DNA from: Paenibacillus nanensis
GTDB lineage: Bacteria > Bacillota > Bacilli > Paenibacillales > Paenibacillaceae
Length of the DNA stretch: 64,000 nt
Direction: 5' to 3'
Assembly: GCF_003583765.1 (NCBI RefSeq)
Contig: NZ_QXQA01000020.1
Span: 46,306-110,305 of the forward strand
The position numbers and the translations under genes were made by a program. How positions within the stretch are numbered: the first letter of the stretch is position 1; the number at the start of each line of letters is the position of its first letter. The notes under the pieces were generated by a model. It was not told where the DNA came from. It was given only the letters and a program-made list of their open reading frames with translations, and ran no database searches. Below, in pieces: positions 50,530 through 58,733 of the stretch.

Positions 50530-50558
50530 ATCTTATCATTTCCGGACTGATTGGTCAA
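50530..50558 (-). promoter_or_regulatory. Distal promoter of the TetR gene with operator
   Basis: TTGACC (50553-50558) and TAAGAT (50530-50535) on the minus strand with a 17-base spacer. GGACTGATTGGTCA (50544-50557) overlaps the -35 and copies the operator of the MFS promoter. Confidence 0.6.
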
Positions 50559-50579
50559 TAATTTATTTCGCATTAAAAA

Positions 50580-50602
50580 CAGCCGGTCGTTATGACCGGC
50601 TG
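50580..50602 (-). terminator. Terminator of the SDR gene
   Basis: CAGCCGGTC (50580-50588) pairs with GACCGGCTG (50594-50602); a T-run follows on the minus strand. Confidence 0.8.
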
Positions 50603-50615
50603 CAAGCTTTGAAAA

Positions 50616-51410
50616 CTAGAAAATCGTCGGCACCATTCCGCCATCCATCCGGATCGGAGAGCCTTTGAACGCGGATGAATGGGGACTGCATACGAACGCC
50701 GCCAGTCTGCCGATTTCAACAGGCCTAATAAACCGCTGGATTTCCGATTGAGGCAGGTTTGCCGCCATAAATTGCTTCTCTTTCTCTGCAAACGTCATGG
50801 TCTCGCTTGGGTATAATCCCTCAATGATTTGATGGACCTTTTCGGAGAGCGTCGGCCCCGGCATGATCGTATTGACAGTAGCTCCCGTTCCTCTTGTTAA
50901 CTTTGACAAGCTTTTGGACAATGACAACAGCATGGATTTGGTGATCGCATACAGGGGCATTTGTCCTGATGGCATGACGGCTTCCTCGCTGGCGATGAAT
51001 AGAATGCGGCCATAATCGTTTTTCAGCATGTTAGGCAAATAAAATTTAGACAGTCCGTTTGCGGCCAGCACATTTGTGCGGATATAGGCTTCCCATCTTT
51101 CATCGCTAGTGTCCTCGTACTGCATTATTTCGTAAATGCCCATATTATTAACTAAAATATCGATGCGGGGGTATTTTTCGAATAAGGCTTCTCTTTGCTT
51201 CCTATCCACAAGATCGGCTGCGGCATTTTGAGGAGAGGTGTCCGGAAATTCCGCCTTTATTTCGTTTACGACCCGCTCCGCCTCCTCCGCATTTCGCCCG
51301 TTGATGAGCACGTTCGCCCCTTCTCTGGCGAGCTCAATCGCAATCGCTTTGCCTATGCCTTTCGTCGATCCGGTAACGAGCGCGGTTTTGTTGCTTAATC
51401 CCATATCCAT
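50616..51410 (-). CDS. Short-chain dehydrogenase/reductase (SDR)
   Basis: A 264-residue classical SDR. The cofactor motif is TGSTKGIGKAIA (residues 14-25), followed by ILVNNMG (near 86). The catalytic Ser lies in LFIASEEAV and the YxxxK in LYAITKSML (near 156). The C-terminus has MDGGMVPTIF where the usual MDGG is retained. Cofactor choice is probably NADP, from NGRNAEEAE at the end of the second strand. The substrate is unknown. It lies downstream of an AraC-type regulator on the same strand, which may control it. Confidence 0.9.
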   Translation of the reverse strand: MDMGLSNKTALVTGSTKGIGKAIAIELAREGANVLINGRNAEEAERVVNEIKAEFPDTSPQNAAADLVDRKQREALFEKYPRIDILVNNMGIYEIMQYEDTSDERWEAYIRTNVLAANGLSKFYLPNMLKNDYGRILFIASEEAVMPSGQMPLYAITKSMLLSLSKSLSKLTRGTGATVNTIMPGPTLSEKVHQIIEGLYPSETMTFAEKEKQFMAANLPQSEIQRFIRPVEIGRLAAFVCSPHSSAFKGSPIRMDGGMVPTIF

Positions 51411-51544
51411 TTTGCTGTTCTCCTATCCATGACTAATATCGTGTTGGTGCTTTGGATAGAAAACATCTTACCTTGTCCGAACCGCGCCGTAACTAGCGTC
51501 CTATGCCAACATTCTTGCCTTGCGCGCCAATTCATGAAATGATA

Positions 51545-52561
51545 CTAGCTGCTTTCGCTCCTGTACGCGAGAGACCGCCAATGGGAAGGCGTGTCGCCTT
51601 CCCAAAGCCGGAAAGCGCGGTAAAATGAGTTTTGGTCCTCATAGCCAATCAAAAAAGCCACTTCTTTAATATCGAGCGATGGATCCGCCAAATACGCCTT
51701 TGCCTGCTCATGACGGGCTTGCGCCAATAGATGCTTGAAGGTCGCCCCCTCGTCAGCAAGGCGGCGCTGCAGCGTGCGGCCGCTCATTCCCAGCCCGTAA
51801 GCGACGGTCTGAATGTCGGGACGGCCTGATAGACCGTTTTTTATTATTTGTTTGACCTTCTCTATAAGGGAAAGCTTACGCTGTTGTTCATTCAGCGACT
51901 GATCCAACGCCGGAGTCAAAACTTCCAGCAGCTCCTCGTTGTACGAAACAAAAGGCAGGTCTAAGTCGCTTCGAAACAGCGTCATTCGGTTGCGTTCGGC
52001 GCCAACCCGCACCCGGCACCCGAAGTAAGCTTCAAGAGCTTGTATATTGCCCATCGAATGCGTAAATTCGACAGAGCGCGCAGCCAAAAGACGGCCAGTG
52101 CCCCTGCGCCCAAATTCCAATAGAGCCGCGAGCGTAATTCCGATCAGCACGGGCGGTCCGGGTCGATCGGAGCTCAGCCATTCCAATTCGATGGAACAGT
52201 CCTCTCCATTCTCGGCGATGCGCAGCCTTTCGGGGGGACAGAGCTGCTTGTAACGAGCCATACGATATAGAGCGTCGCGATAGTCGCGAGCGTGGTAAAT
52301 CGCTAAGACGGCAGGCGGGTACTTCGCTGTCTCAAAAGCGGCGGCAAGCTTGATAATGCCTTCAGCCGTATTGCCGATGAGATCGGAATAGGCCTCCCAG
52401 ATTGCAAAATAATGATCGGCGGTGACGCCAGCCGAATCGGTCATAACGGTAAGCGGCAATCGCGCTTTTCGAGCTATATCCTGAGCGGAAATCCCTAATT
52501 GTCGCAATCCCTCCCAAAAGCCCGGCGAAATCTTAATACGTTCAGCTAGATGTGATTCCAT
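51545..52561 (-). CDS. AraC-family transcriptional regulator (arabinose-binding-like N-domain)
   Basis: A 338-residue protein. The N-terminal part (about 20-205) is the AraC_binding_2/Arabinose_bd domain of the OruR/ArgR-like class (GISAQDIARKARLPL, then DHYFAIWEAYSDLIGN). The C-terminal HTH_18 double helix-turn-helix (about 235-330) shows VAYGLGMSGRTLQRRLADEGATFKHLL and EVAFLIGYEDQNSFYRAFRLWEGDTPSHWR. Such proteins activate adjacent metabolic or oxidoreductase genes; here the SDR gene lies 134 bases downstream. It begins at ATG 52561 behind GGAGG. Confidence 0.9.
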   Translation of the reverse strand: MESHLAERIKISPGFWEGLRQLGISAQDIARKARLPLTVMTDSAGVTADHYFAIWEAYSDLIGNTAEGIIKLAAAFETAKYPPAVLAIYHARDYRDALYRMARYKQLCPPERLRIAENGEDCSIELEWLSSDRPGPPVLIGITLAALLEFGRRGTGRLLAARSVEFTHSMGNIQALEAYFGCRVRVGAERNRMTLFRSDLDLPFVSYNEELLEVLTPALDQSLNEQQRKLSLIEKVKQIIKNGLSGRPDIQTVAYGLGMSGRTLQRRLADEGATFKHLLAQARHEQAKAYLADPSLDIKEVAFLIGYEDQNSFYRAFRLWEGDTPSHWRSLAYRSESS

Positions 52562-52633
52562 GAACGGGAGCCTCCTTTCCGCTCTATCATCCTAACACGC
52601 AGCGCTCTGGAATAGGAAATCCTAAAAAAACAA

Positions 52634-52658
52634 AAACTCCGCGCTAAGCCCGGAGTTT
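52634..52658 (-). terminator. Terminator of the YdeI-like gene
   Basis: AAACTCCG (52634-52641) pairs with CGGAGTTT (52651-52658); the minus strand continues with a long T-rich tract. Confidence 0.85.
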
Positions 52659-52670
52659 AACCGATATCAA

Positions 52671-53264
52671 CTAATCGTCCAATCCTTTTCCGCTCAGGAT
52701 ATGCCCTAAATACTTCTCAATCCTCGACTCTCGGGTTTTGGACTGCTTGGGTGAGGAAAAATACAGCATGTAGCCCCTTTGCCGCCCCGGCGTCAAAGCT
52801 TCAAACGCCGTTTTCAAATCGGGAATTTCCACGAATTTATTTTCCAGCTCTTCAGGAATGGCGTATTCCTTCGTTTTTTTGTACTCCACCTGCAAGCCGG
52901 CCTTTTCAACTTCGACGGCTTCATCGATATAGTCCTTCAAAATCAGCTGCATCTCTTCGATTTGTTGAACGCCGGTGAACCGAATTTGGCGCCCCGCTTG
53001 TACATTTTCCGTCTGCTGGACAAGGATTCCGTGGGGATCTTTTAACAACGCGCCTTTGTGGAACAGCAGCGCGCAATAATCCTTAAAGCCATGAATTAAT
53101 ACGATGTTTTTATTGTCGAACGTGTAGCAAGGGTGCATCCATTTGAAATCCTCGGTCAGCCCGCAATCCAGCACGATTTCCCTTAACAGCCCGAACTCTT
53201 CCTTCCACTTCTTGAGCTTGTTGAAATAAGGATCGATCTTCGTATTTCTTTCGCCTTTAACCAT
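52671..53264 (-). CDS. YdeI/OmpD-associated family protein (DUF1801 domain)
   Basis: A 197-residue cytoplasmic protein. The N-terminal DUF1801/YdhG-like domain (about 15-115) contains EDFKWMHPCYTFDNKNIVLIHGFKDYCALLFHKGALL. The C-terminal OmdA-like segment has AFEALTPGRQRGYMLYFSSPKQSKTRESRIEKYL, the diagnostic YdeI ending. The function is uncertain; the Bacillus YdeI relatives are linked to stress, and the fold is compared to frataxin. Single gene with a good terminator. Confidence 0.85.
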   Translation of the reverse strand: MVKGERNTKIDPYFNKLKKWKEEFGLLREIVLDCGLTEDFKWMHPCYTFDNKNIVLIHGFKDYCALLFHKGALLKDPHGILVQQTENVQAGRQIRFTGVQQIEEMQLILKDYIDEAVEVEKAGLQVEYKKTKEYAIPEELENKFVEIPDLKTAFEALTPGRQRGYMLYFSSPKQSKTRESRIEKYLGHILSGKGLDD

Positions 53265-53364
53265 CCAGATCCCCCTTTCTATCCGAAAAGCGAGAAGCCC
53301 GCGGCGTTCGCGGGCTCCTGCGGCTCCGGCTGACAGGCAACCGGCGCGCCTCTACCTTTACCGT

Positions 53365-53781
53365 TTAGGCCACAACCTTTTCAAGCTCGCCGCACCACTT
53401 GCTCCAGCCAAACTTAGCCCCGTTCAGTGCCGGCGCATTGGAAATTCCGGTTTGTTCAAGGTGAAGGTTAACCTTTCCGTCTCCCAGATCCTGCAGCGTC
53501 CAGGTAACCGTATGTTTTTCGCCGCTCGCCCAAGTATAGGATAGCCGATGCGGCTCTTCCACGATCAAGACTTCGCCTTCGATAATCCCGTTCCAATATT
53601 CATTCGGCTGCGTGCGGAATTGAAAACGGCGGCCCACGACGGGTTCAAAATCATTTTCCATCGGCTGACCGGTATGAATATTAGCCACCCACTTGGCAAG
53701 CTTGCTGGAATCCGTCAAGGCGGACCAAAGCTTCTCGATCGATGTCTTGAACTGAAAATCCATGGATAAGGTTAAACTCAT
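53365..53781 (-). CDS. SRPBCC / AHSA1-domain protein
   Basis: A 138-residue START-like protein. The pattern begins FQFKTSIEKLWSALTDSSKLAKWV and continues VLIVEEPHRLSYTWASGEKHTVTWTL, ending GWSKWCGELEKVV. This is the Activator of Hsp90 ATPase homologue 1-like family, whose cavity binds hydrophobic ligands. Its gene overlaps the ArsR-type regulator gene by four bases (ATGA), a common pairing in Firmicutes where the two are regulated together. The role is unknown. Confidence 0.9.
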   Translation of the reverse strand: MSLTLSMDFQFKTSIEKLWSALTDSSKLAKWVANIHTGQPMENDFEPVVGRRFQFRTQPNEYWNGIIEGEVLIVEEPHRLSYTWASGEKHTVTWTLQDLGDGKVNLHLEQTGISNAPALNGAKFGWSKWCGELEKVVA

Positions 53782-54107
53782 TCTTCTTCCTCCTCTAATA
53801 GCCGCTGCAAACGCAGCATATTGATGCTCCAGAACCTGCTATAGAAAGCTACCCAATCTTGAACTTCTTTAAGCGGCGCAGCGTTTAGCCGAAACCGCGT
53901 TTCGCGGCCGACCTTCCGGTCCAGCACCAATCCCGCTTCTTTTAAAATCGTTAAATGCTTCGATACCGCTGTGCGGCCCATTGAAAACTGCGACGTTAAT
54001 TCATGCAGCGGAAGCTCCTCCGCCTCTGCTAATAACTGAATGAGCCGGCGTCTGGTTGGATCTGCAATCGCGTCAAACACATCCCGCAACGGGTTATTCT
54101 CGCTCAC
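53778..54107 (-). CDS. ArsR-family winged-helix regulator
   Basis: About 109 residues forming a single winged helix (RDVFDAIADPTRRRLIQLLAEAEELPLHELTSQF, then SMGRTAVSKHLTILKEAGLVLDRKVGRETRFRL). There are no metal-binding cysteines, so it is the non-metal AHSA1-associated class. The GTG at 54107 follows AGAGGG. The frame start at 54152 lies in the promoter. It probably represses its own operon through the palindrome in the promoter. Confidence 0.9.
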   Translation of the reverse strand: MSENNPLRDVFDAIADPTRRRLIQLLAEAEELPLHELTSQFSMGRTAVSKHLTILKEAGLVLDRKVGRETRFRLNAAPLKEVQDWVAFYSRFWSINMLRLQRLLEEEEE

Positions 54108-54150
54108 AACACCCTCTCCCTCTACTGGGACACTGTCTGGTGACAATCCC

Positions 54151-54180
54151 ATTATAAGACACCATTTGGTGTCACGTCAA
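54151..54180 (-). promoter_or_regulatory. Promoter and ArsR operator of the ArsR/SRPBCC operon
   Basis: TTGACG (54175-54180) and TATAAT (54151-54156) on the minus strand with an 18-base spacer. The spacer holds the perfect palindrome GACACC-4-GGTGTC (54158-54173). A related half-site lies at about 54129-54144. Confidence 0.85.
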
Positions 54181-54274
54181 TCCGTTATTCCATTCCGCCG
54201 GGACAATTGAAAAAAACGGCTGAATCGATTACCTTTAATTCATCGATTTTTTGCATCATTTGGAGGAAATCATC

Positions 54275-54823
54275 ATGAGAATCAATGACCGGCATTTTGA
54301 GGTAAAAGAACTTGCGTACACCATTCGTTCCGCCGTCGCGGACGATGCCGAGCAATTGTCTGCCGTACGGCTTCAGATCGATGGCGAAACGGAAAATATG
54401 GACCGGGATAGGGGCGAGGCGTTCATCGATCCCGCTGGATTCAAGGAAGTGATCGGAATGGACACGGAGAGGCCGAGAAATCTATTTCTGGTTGCCGAAG
54501 CAAAAGGAAGGATCGTTGGATTTTCGCGCTGTGAAGGGACGGATTTGAAGCGGTTCTCCCATAAGGCTGAATTCGGCGTATGCGTTCTGCAGGCGTATTG
54601 GGGGTACGGCATCGGAAATAACCTGCTGAAGGAATCGCTCGCTTGGGCAGACCGGAACGGCATCCGAAAAGTGACGCTAAACGTGCTGGAAACGAATGAA
54701 AAGGCGATTGCCCTCTATAAAAAACTCGGCTTTGAAATCGAGGGCGTGCTTCAAAAGGACAAGCTGCTGTCGGACGGGCTTTACTATAACACCATTATGA
54801 TGGGGAGATGGCACGAAGCTTAA
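54275..54823 (+). CDS. GNAT-family N-acetyltransferase (RimJ/PaiA-like)
   Basis: About 182 residues. The GNAT core spans about 15-175, with motif A FGVCVLQAYWGYGIGNNLLKESLAWA (near 97-122), containing the RxxGxG-like GYGIGN, and motif B NVLETNEKAIALYKKLGFEIEG. It transfers an acetyl group from acetyl-CoA to an amine; the substrate is unknown. ATG 54275 follows TTGGAGGAAATC; the open frame from 54251 has no site. Single gene, divergent from the ArsR operon. Confidence 0.85.
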   Translation: MRINDRHFEVKELAYTIRSAVADDAEQLSAVRLQIDGETENMDRDRGEAFIDPAGFKEVIGMDTERPRNLFLVAEAKGRIVGFSRCEGTDLKRFSHKAEFGVCVLQAYWGYGIGNNLLKESLAWADRNGIRKVTLNVLETNEKAIALYKKLGFEIEGVLQKDKLLSDGLYYNTIMMGRWHEA

Positions 54824-54828
54824 AAAAA

Positions 54829-54859
54829 GGCGAGGCCAGCTCCACCAGGCTGCCTCGCC
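54829..54859 (-). terminator. Terminator of the Cu-amine-oxidase-N protein gene
   Basis: GGCGAGG (54829-54835) pairs with CCTCGCC (54853-54859), followed on the minus strand by seven T. Confidence 0.85.
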
Positions 54860-54865
54860 GTTCCC

Positions 54866-55720
54866 TTATGCCACCGTATTGCTGATCACTTGCAGGAAAC
54901 CGTAATGATCAGCCGTATCTATCATCTCACTAATGATCTCTTTCCCTTTATCGCTGAATAAATACCACTTGTTATCCGTAACGTCATGAAGCAGCACCTC
55001 CGGACGCCCCTCTAGTAGTTCCGCCGGAAAGGCTTTGATCAAGGAATAAATATCGTATTGCTTCACGCTGTTTCCATCCGCGTCCAAAAAATCATATTGT
55101 CCGGCTTTGTAATAGGAGCCAAGAACATCTATCGTGTACATCCATGAATAATCGGCGGGAGCTTCAACCGAGCCGCCCTTGTGCTCGATAAAGGCATCAT
55201 AGATTGCCGCATTCAGCGCATTCCCCTCCATTTGCCGCACAACGCCGCCCATGGTCATATGATATTCATGCCTCATCGTTTCTATTTCGGTATCGCGGAT
55301 AACCAACGCTCCGCAATCGACCGCCGCCACGGCATCTTTGTAATCGACCCCGCATCCAAACGTTTCTGAAAAGAATCGAAGCGGAACCATCGTCCGGCCG
55401 TTCTTAATGTATGGCGCCGCGTCCAGAAGCAGCGTTTTCCCGTTCGTTGTTACGCTGTCGCTGTCAGGTCTCAGCTTGATCTGCGTGTCCTTTTTCGTAA
55501 TGATAATGCCCTGTTTCGACCATTCGACTTGGGCTCCCAGCGATTCGCTAATCATACGCAGGGGCACCATCGTGCGCTTATTCTTGATTTCGGACTCTGC
55601 GTCGGACGCGACCACGACTCCGTCAATTTTGATTTGAATAGGCTTTGCCGCCGCATGAACGGGTGAAGATGAAACGGCTAGCGCCATAACGAGCAATATG
55701 CCCATAAACAGCTGCTTCAT
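54866..55720 (-). CDS. Secreted protein with copper-amine-oxidase N-terminal domain
   Basis: A 284-residue exported protein with signal peptide 1-24 (ending VHA-AAK). Two copies of the paired domain motif are seen, NKRTMVPLRMISESLGAQVEWSKQG and NGRTMVPLRFFSETFGCGVDYKDA (about 45-140). A C-terminal part of about 140 residues without a recognised domain follows, with QYDFLDADGNSVKQYDIYS and ending FLQVISNTVA. These domains are common in Paenibacillus wall proteins and are thought to mediate surface interactions, not oxidation. The function is unknown. Confidence 0.85.
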   Translation of the reverse strand: MKQLFMGILLVMALAVSSSPVHAAAKPIQIKIDGVVVASDAESEIKNKRTMVPLRMISESLGAQVEWSKQGIIITKKDTQIKLRPDSDSVTTNGKTLLLDAAPYIKNGRTMVPLRFFSETFGCGVDYKDAVAAVDCGALVIRDTEIETMRHEYHMTMGGVVRQMEGNALNAAIYDAFIEHKGGSVEAPADYSWMYTIDVLGSYYKAGQYDFLDADGNSVKQYDIYSLIKAFPAELLEGRPEVLLHDVTDNKWYLFSDKGKEIISEMIDTADHYGFLQVISNTVA

Positions 55721-55857
55721 ATCGTTAGCTCCTCTCCATGATACAAACGCTATCTATTGAACGTTAAAAATATCATCAGGGTTGCTAGCCTCTTCCAAAT
55801 ATTTATTGGGCTGTTGGATGGGAAAAGTGTACAGGCGGGACCGTTCATGCTTTCGCC

Positions 55858-56847
55858 CTACTCCAACCTCGCGCTTCGGAACTCGTCTACAAAGCTTTGG
55901 AGCCACTCTTCCCCGTAATCCAGCGCACCGGAAGTGCTTGGGATAAACAAAACATCCAGACCCATCACCCATAGGCGTCGGACCCATACGAACGTATCGA
56001 TCATTTCTTCATCCTGGGCAGAGAATGGCCGAACCGAACGGTAGCCGGACATTACGGCTTGCCATAGACGCTCGCGGTCCTCTTCCCTCGGCTGACGCTT
56101 GCGGATCCGCACCTGTGCCAAATCGTAAGCGCGCCAGCCTGGAGCCGCCCACTCAAAATCATAGTGAATGAAGCCATTGTCACGTTGAAACGCGTTATTG
56201 TTGCCATGCATATCGCCGTGGCAGAGCCCCCAGTCCAGCCCCTTTGCCGCAGCAGCAGCGATCCGCTCCTTGAGCGTCTCCGCGAATTGGCGAAGAAACG
56301 GCGCGGCGCAGTGTCCGGCGCCTATATATTCGATAATTTTTGCTGCAGGCTGATCGATAAGGAAGCTTGTATCAAGGGTAAATCTGTTAATGGAACGCGT
56401 CTGAACCCGGTCCATGGCCGAATGCAGCTCGGCGGCAGACTTACCGAAAACAAAGCATGACGCCTCATCATGCAGAGTATTCTCCTGCCCTTCGGCATAC
56501 CGGAACAATATAGCCGCCCTATGGCCTTCCGGCGCTTCAAGCATCGTATACAGCCCCCCGTCGATTCTCGAGACCGCCTCCGACACCCCCGTTGCCCCAT
56601 CGCCAAGCGCCTTGTTTAACCCCATTAACAATTCCGTCTCGTAAGCGGCATCCTCTTCCCGCAACTCTGTGCGGCACACGCGCAAAATAAATAACCCTTC
56701 CGTCGTTCGAACCCGGTACGTATCGTTTAACCCATGGAGCCAGAACACGCATTCCTTCCATTCGCCGACCCCATAAAACGGGGCCAAAAAGAGCGAGAGA
56801 CCACTCGGCTCCAGCACAGACCGCAAGGCTGGCAGACGCTTGTGCAT
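55858..56847 (-). CDS. APH-family phosphotransferase (HSK-like / choline-kinase-like)
   Basis: About 329 residues, kinase-like fold. The catalytic loop reads LCHGDMHGNN (near 205-214), and IHYDFEWAAPGWRAYDLA gives the metal Asp. The N-lobe with NDTYRVRTTEGLFILRV precedes these. The arrangement is like homoserine-kinase or YerI/spore-coat CotS-like phosphotransferases; the substrate is unknown. ATG 56847 lies eight bases after AAGGGAG; the frame start at 56865 overlaps that site. It ends about 140 bases before the Cu-amine-oxidase-N gene on the same strand. Confidence 0.8.
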   Translation of the reverse strand: MHKRLPALRSVLEPSGLSLFLAPFYGVGEWKECVFWLHGLNDTYRVRTTEGLFILRVCRTELREEDAAYETELLMGLNKALGDGATGVSEAVSRIDGGLYTMLEAPEGHRAAILFRYAEGQENTLHDEASCFVFGKSAAELHSAMDRVQTRSINRFTLDTSFLIDQPAAKIIEYIGAGHCAAPFLRQFAETLKERIAAAAAKGLDWGLCHGDMHGNNNAFQRDNGFIHYDFEWAAPGWRAYDLAQVRIRKRQPREEDRERLWQAVMSGYRSVRPFSAQDEEMIDTFVWVRRLWVMGLDVLFIPSTSGALDYGEEWLQSFVDEFRSARLE

Positions 56848-56940
56848 CGGCTTTACTCCCTTCATGCTTTTTCACCAGTATAAAGCGTCTTTGCCGCGAG
56901 CCCATGGTATTGTTTGACTATAGCCAAAGTTCCGGCGTCG

Positions 56941-58719
56941 CTATACAACGACCGGTTCTTTCGCCGGGGATGGCAGCTCCTCTTCGGTCTGCATCGCCCA
57001 CAGCTCCTTATAATACCCGCCTTGCTGAAGCAGCTCCTGATGATTGCCCTGCTCGACAATCCGTCCTTCCTTCAGCACAAAAATCGTATCCGCATGCAAT
57101 ACCGTTGAGAGCCGATGCGCGATCATAACGACCGTCTTGTCGCGTCCGTAAGCCTCTATCGCCTCCTGCACGGCGCCTTCGCTTTCGTTATCCAGCGCGC
57201 TTGTCGCTTCGTCCAGCAGAATGATATCCGGATTTTTCAAAAAAACGCGGGCCAGCGCGATGCGCTGCTTCTGGCCGCCGGACAGCTTTACGCCCCGCTC
57301 GCCGATTTCCGTGTCATACCCTTGTGATAGAGACGCGATAAATTCATGGGCAAAAGCTTTCCGCGCAGCCGCCTCCACCTCTTCGTCAGACGCGTCGGGA
57401 CCGGCCAGCTTGATGTTGTCCTTGATCGAGCAGCTGTACAGGAAATGATCCTGCGTCACCACGCCCATCCGGCTGCGCAAGCTTGCGAGCGAATAGTCCC
57501 GAATATCGCGTCCGTCAATCAGGATAGCGCCGCCTCCCGCGTCATACATTCGAAGCAGCAGCTGTATAATCGTGCTTTTCCCGCCGCCGCTCCCGCCTAC
57601 GAACGCGTAGGTTTTCCCCTTCTCGATCGCGAAGGAGACATTCTTCACAATTTCCCGGCCCCCATCGTACGAGAACCGGACGTGGCGGAATTCAATAGCC
57701 TGTTCGAACTTATTGAGCGGCACCGGCTTTTCGATCTCTCGGATAGCCGATGGCGTCTCGAGAAACCGGAAGATCCGCTGGAGCGCGACGCTCCCTTCGG
57801 TAATTGACGGGAACGCCTGAACCAGCGCGGCGACCGGCGCTCGCATCCGGTCCACATAGGCGAAGAATGCGATCAAGCTGCCGAGCGTGAGACCGCCGTC
57901 AATGACCTGCAGCGCGCCGATCATGACGATCATAAACGGCGTCGCGTCGCTTAGCACATTGACGGACGAGATGGTCAGCGCTTGATGCCGCGCCTGTCTG
58001 TCCGTTAACGTGTCGTAGCGCCGCAGCCGGTCCTCAAACGCCAGCTCCTCTCTTTTTTCGGCGGCGAACAGTTTGGCCAGTACGGCCCCCTGGATTTTTT
58101 CGTAGACGAAGCCGCTCAGCACCGAACGACACTCCATGACCTCGCGCGTCGTTCTTTTCAGCCGCTTGGCCAGGAGATGAGCGAGCCCAAATTGAATGCC
58201 GACCAACAATACGGCAAGAAAGGCAAGCTTCACGTTCATCAACAGCATGGCGGCTATGACGAACGCCAGCACGATCATCTCAATCCAGATGTTCGCGAAG
58301 AGCGCCGTCATCAGTCCCCGTATTTTTTCGATATCCTCGAAAAACCGCGCCCCGATCTCTCCGCTTTTATGATTCGCGAAATACCCGGCGTCCAGCCTGT
58401 GCACCTTGCGGAACACGTCCATGCGCATCTGTCTGATAATATTGTTGTTCGCCTTGTGCATGAAAAACTGCCGGACATATTCCATCGGCCCGCGAACCAA
58501 GAAAAATACGGCGAGCAGGATGCCGAACACGAGCAGCACCTTCTCTGTCTTCTCTATATCAGTTAGTTCGCCGTTCTGCAGCAGTTCGTCGAACAAATAT
58601 TTAATGACAAGAGGTACGGACAGCGGAATAAGGAAGCGGAAGAGGCTTCCGGCAAACCCGATCGCGTATAACGTTTTCTGTCTGTCCGCATAGGGTAAGA
58701 ACTTGCGGAGCTCCTCCAT
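56941..58719 (-). CDS. ABC exporter, fused permease and ATPase (MsbA/LmrA-like)
   Basis: A 592-residue half-transporter. Six membrane spans occupy about 15-320. The ATPase domain (about 345-580) has Walker A GGSGGGKSTIIQ (near 380), the signature KLSGGQKQRIALARVFL and Walker B IILLDEATSALDN. Homodimeric exporters of this type move drugs, lipids or peptides. AAGGAGG precedes the ATG. It follows the YtkA/FixH-like lipoprotein gene by 15 bases and so may belong to the same operon as the MacB-like ABC system. Confidence 0.9.
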   Translation of the reverse strand: MEELRKFLPYADRQKTLYAIGFAGSLFRFLIPLSVPLVIKYLFDELLQNGELTDIEKTEKVLLVFGILLAVFFLVRGPMEYVRQFFMHKANNNIIRQMRMDVFRKVHRLDAGYFANHKSGEIGARFFEDIEKIRGLMTALFANIWIEMIVLAFVIAAMLLMNVKLAFLAVLLVGIQFGLAHLLAKRLKRTTREVMECRSVLSGFVYEKIQGAVLAKLFAAEKREELAFEDRLRRYDTLTDRQARHQALTISSVNVLSDATPFMIVMIGALQVIDGGLTLGSLIAFFAYVDRMRAPVAALVQAFPSITEGSVALQRIFRFLETPSAIREIEKPVPLNKFEQAIEFRHVRFSYDGGREIVKNVSFAIEKGKTYAFVGGSGGGKSTIIQLLLRMYDAGGGAILIDGRDIRDYSLASLRSRMGVVTQDHFLYSCSIKDNIKLAGPDASDEEVEAAARKAFAHEFIASLSQGYDTEIGERGVKLSGGQKQRIALARVFLKNPDIILLDEATSALDNESEGAVQEAIEAYGRDKTVVMIAHRLSTVLHADTIFVLKEGRIVEQGNHQELLQQGGYYKELWAMQTEEELPSPAKEPVVV

Positions 58720-58733
58720 GGCTATGCGCCTCC

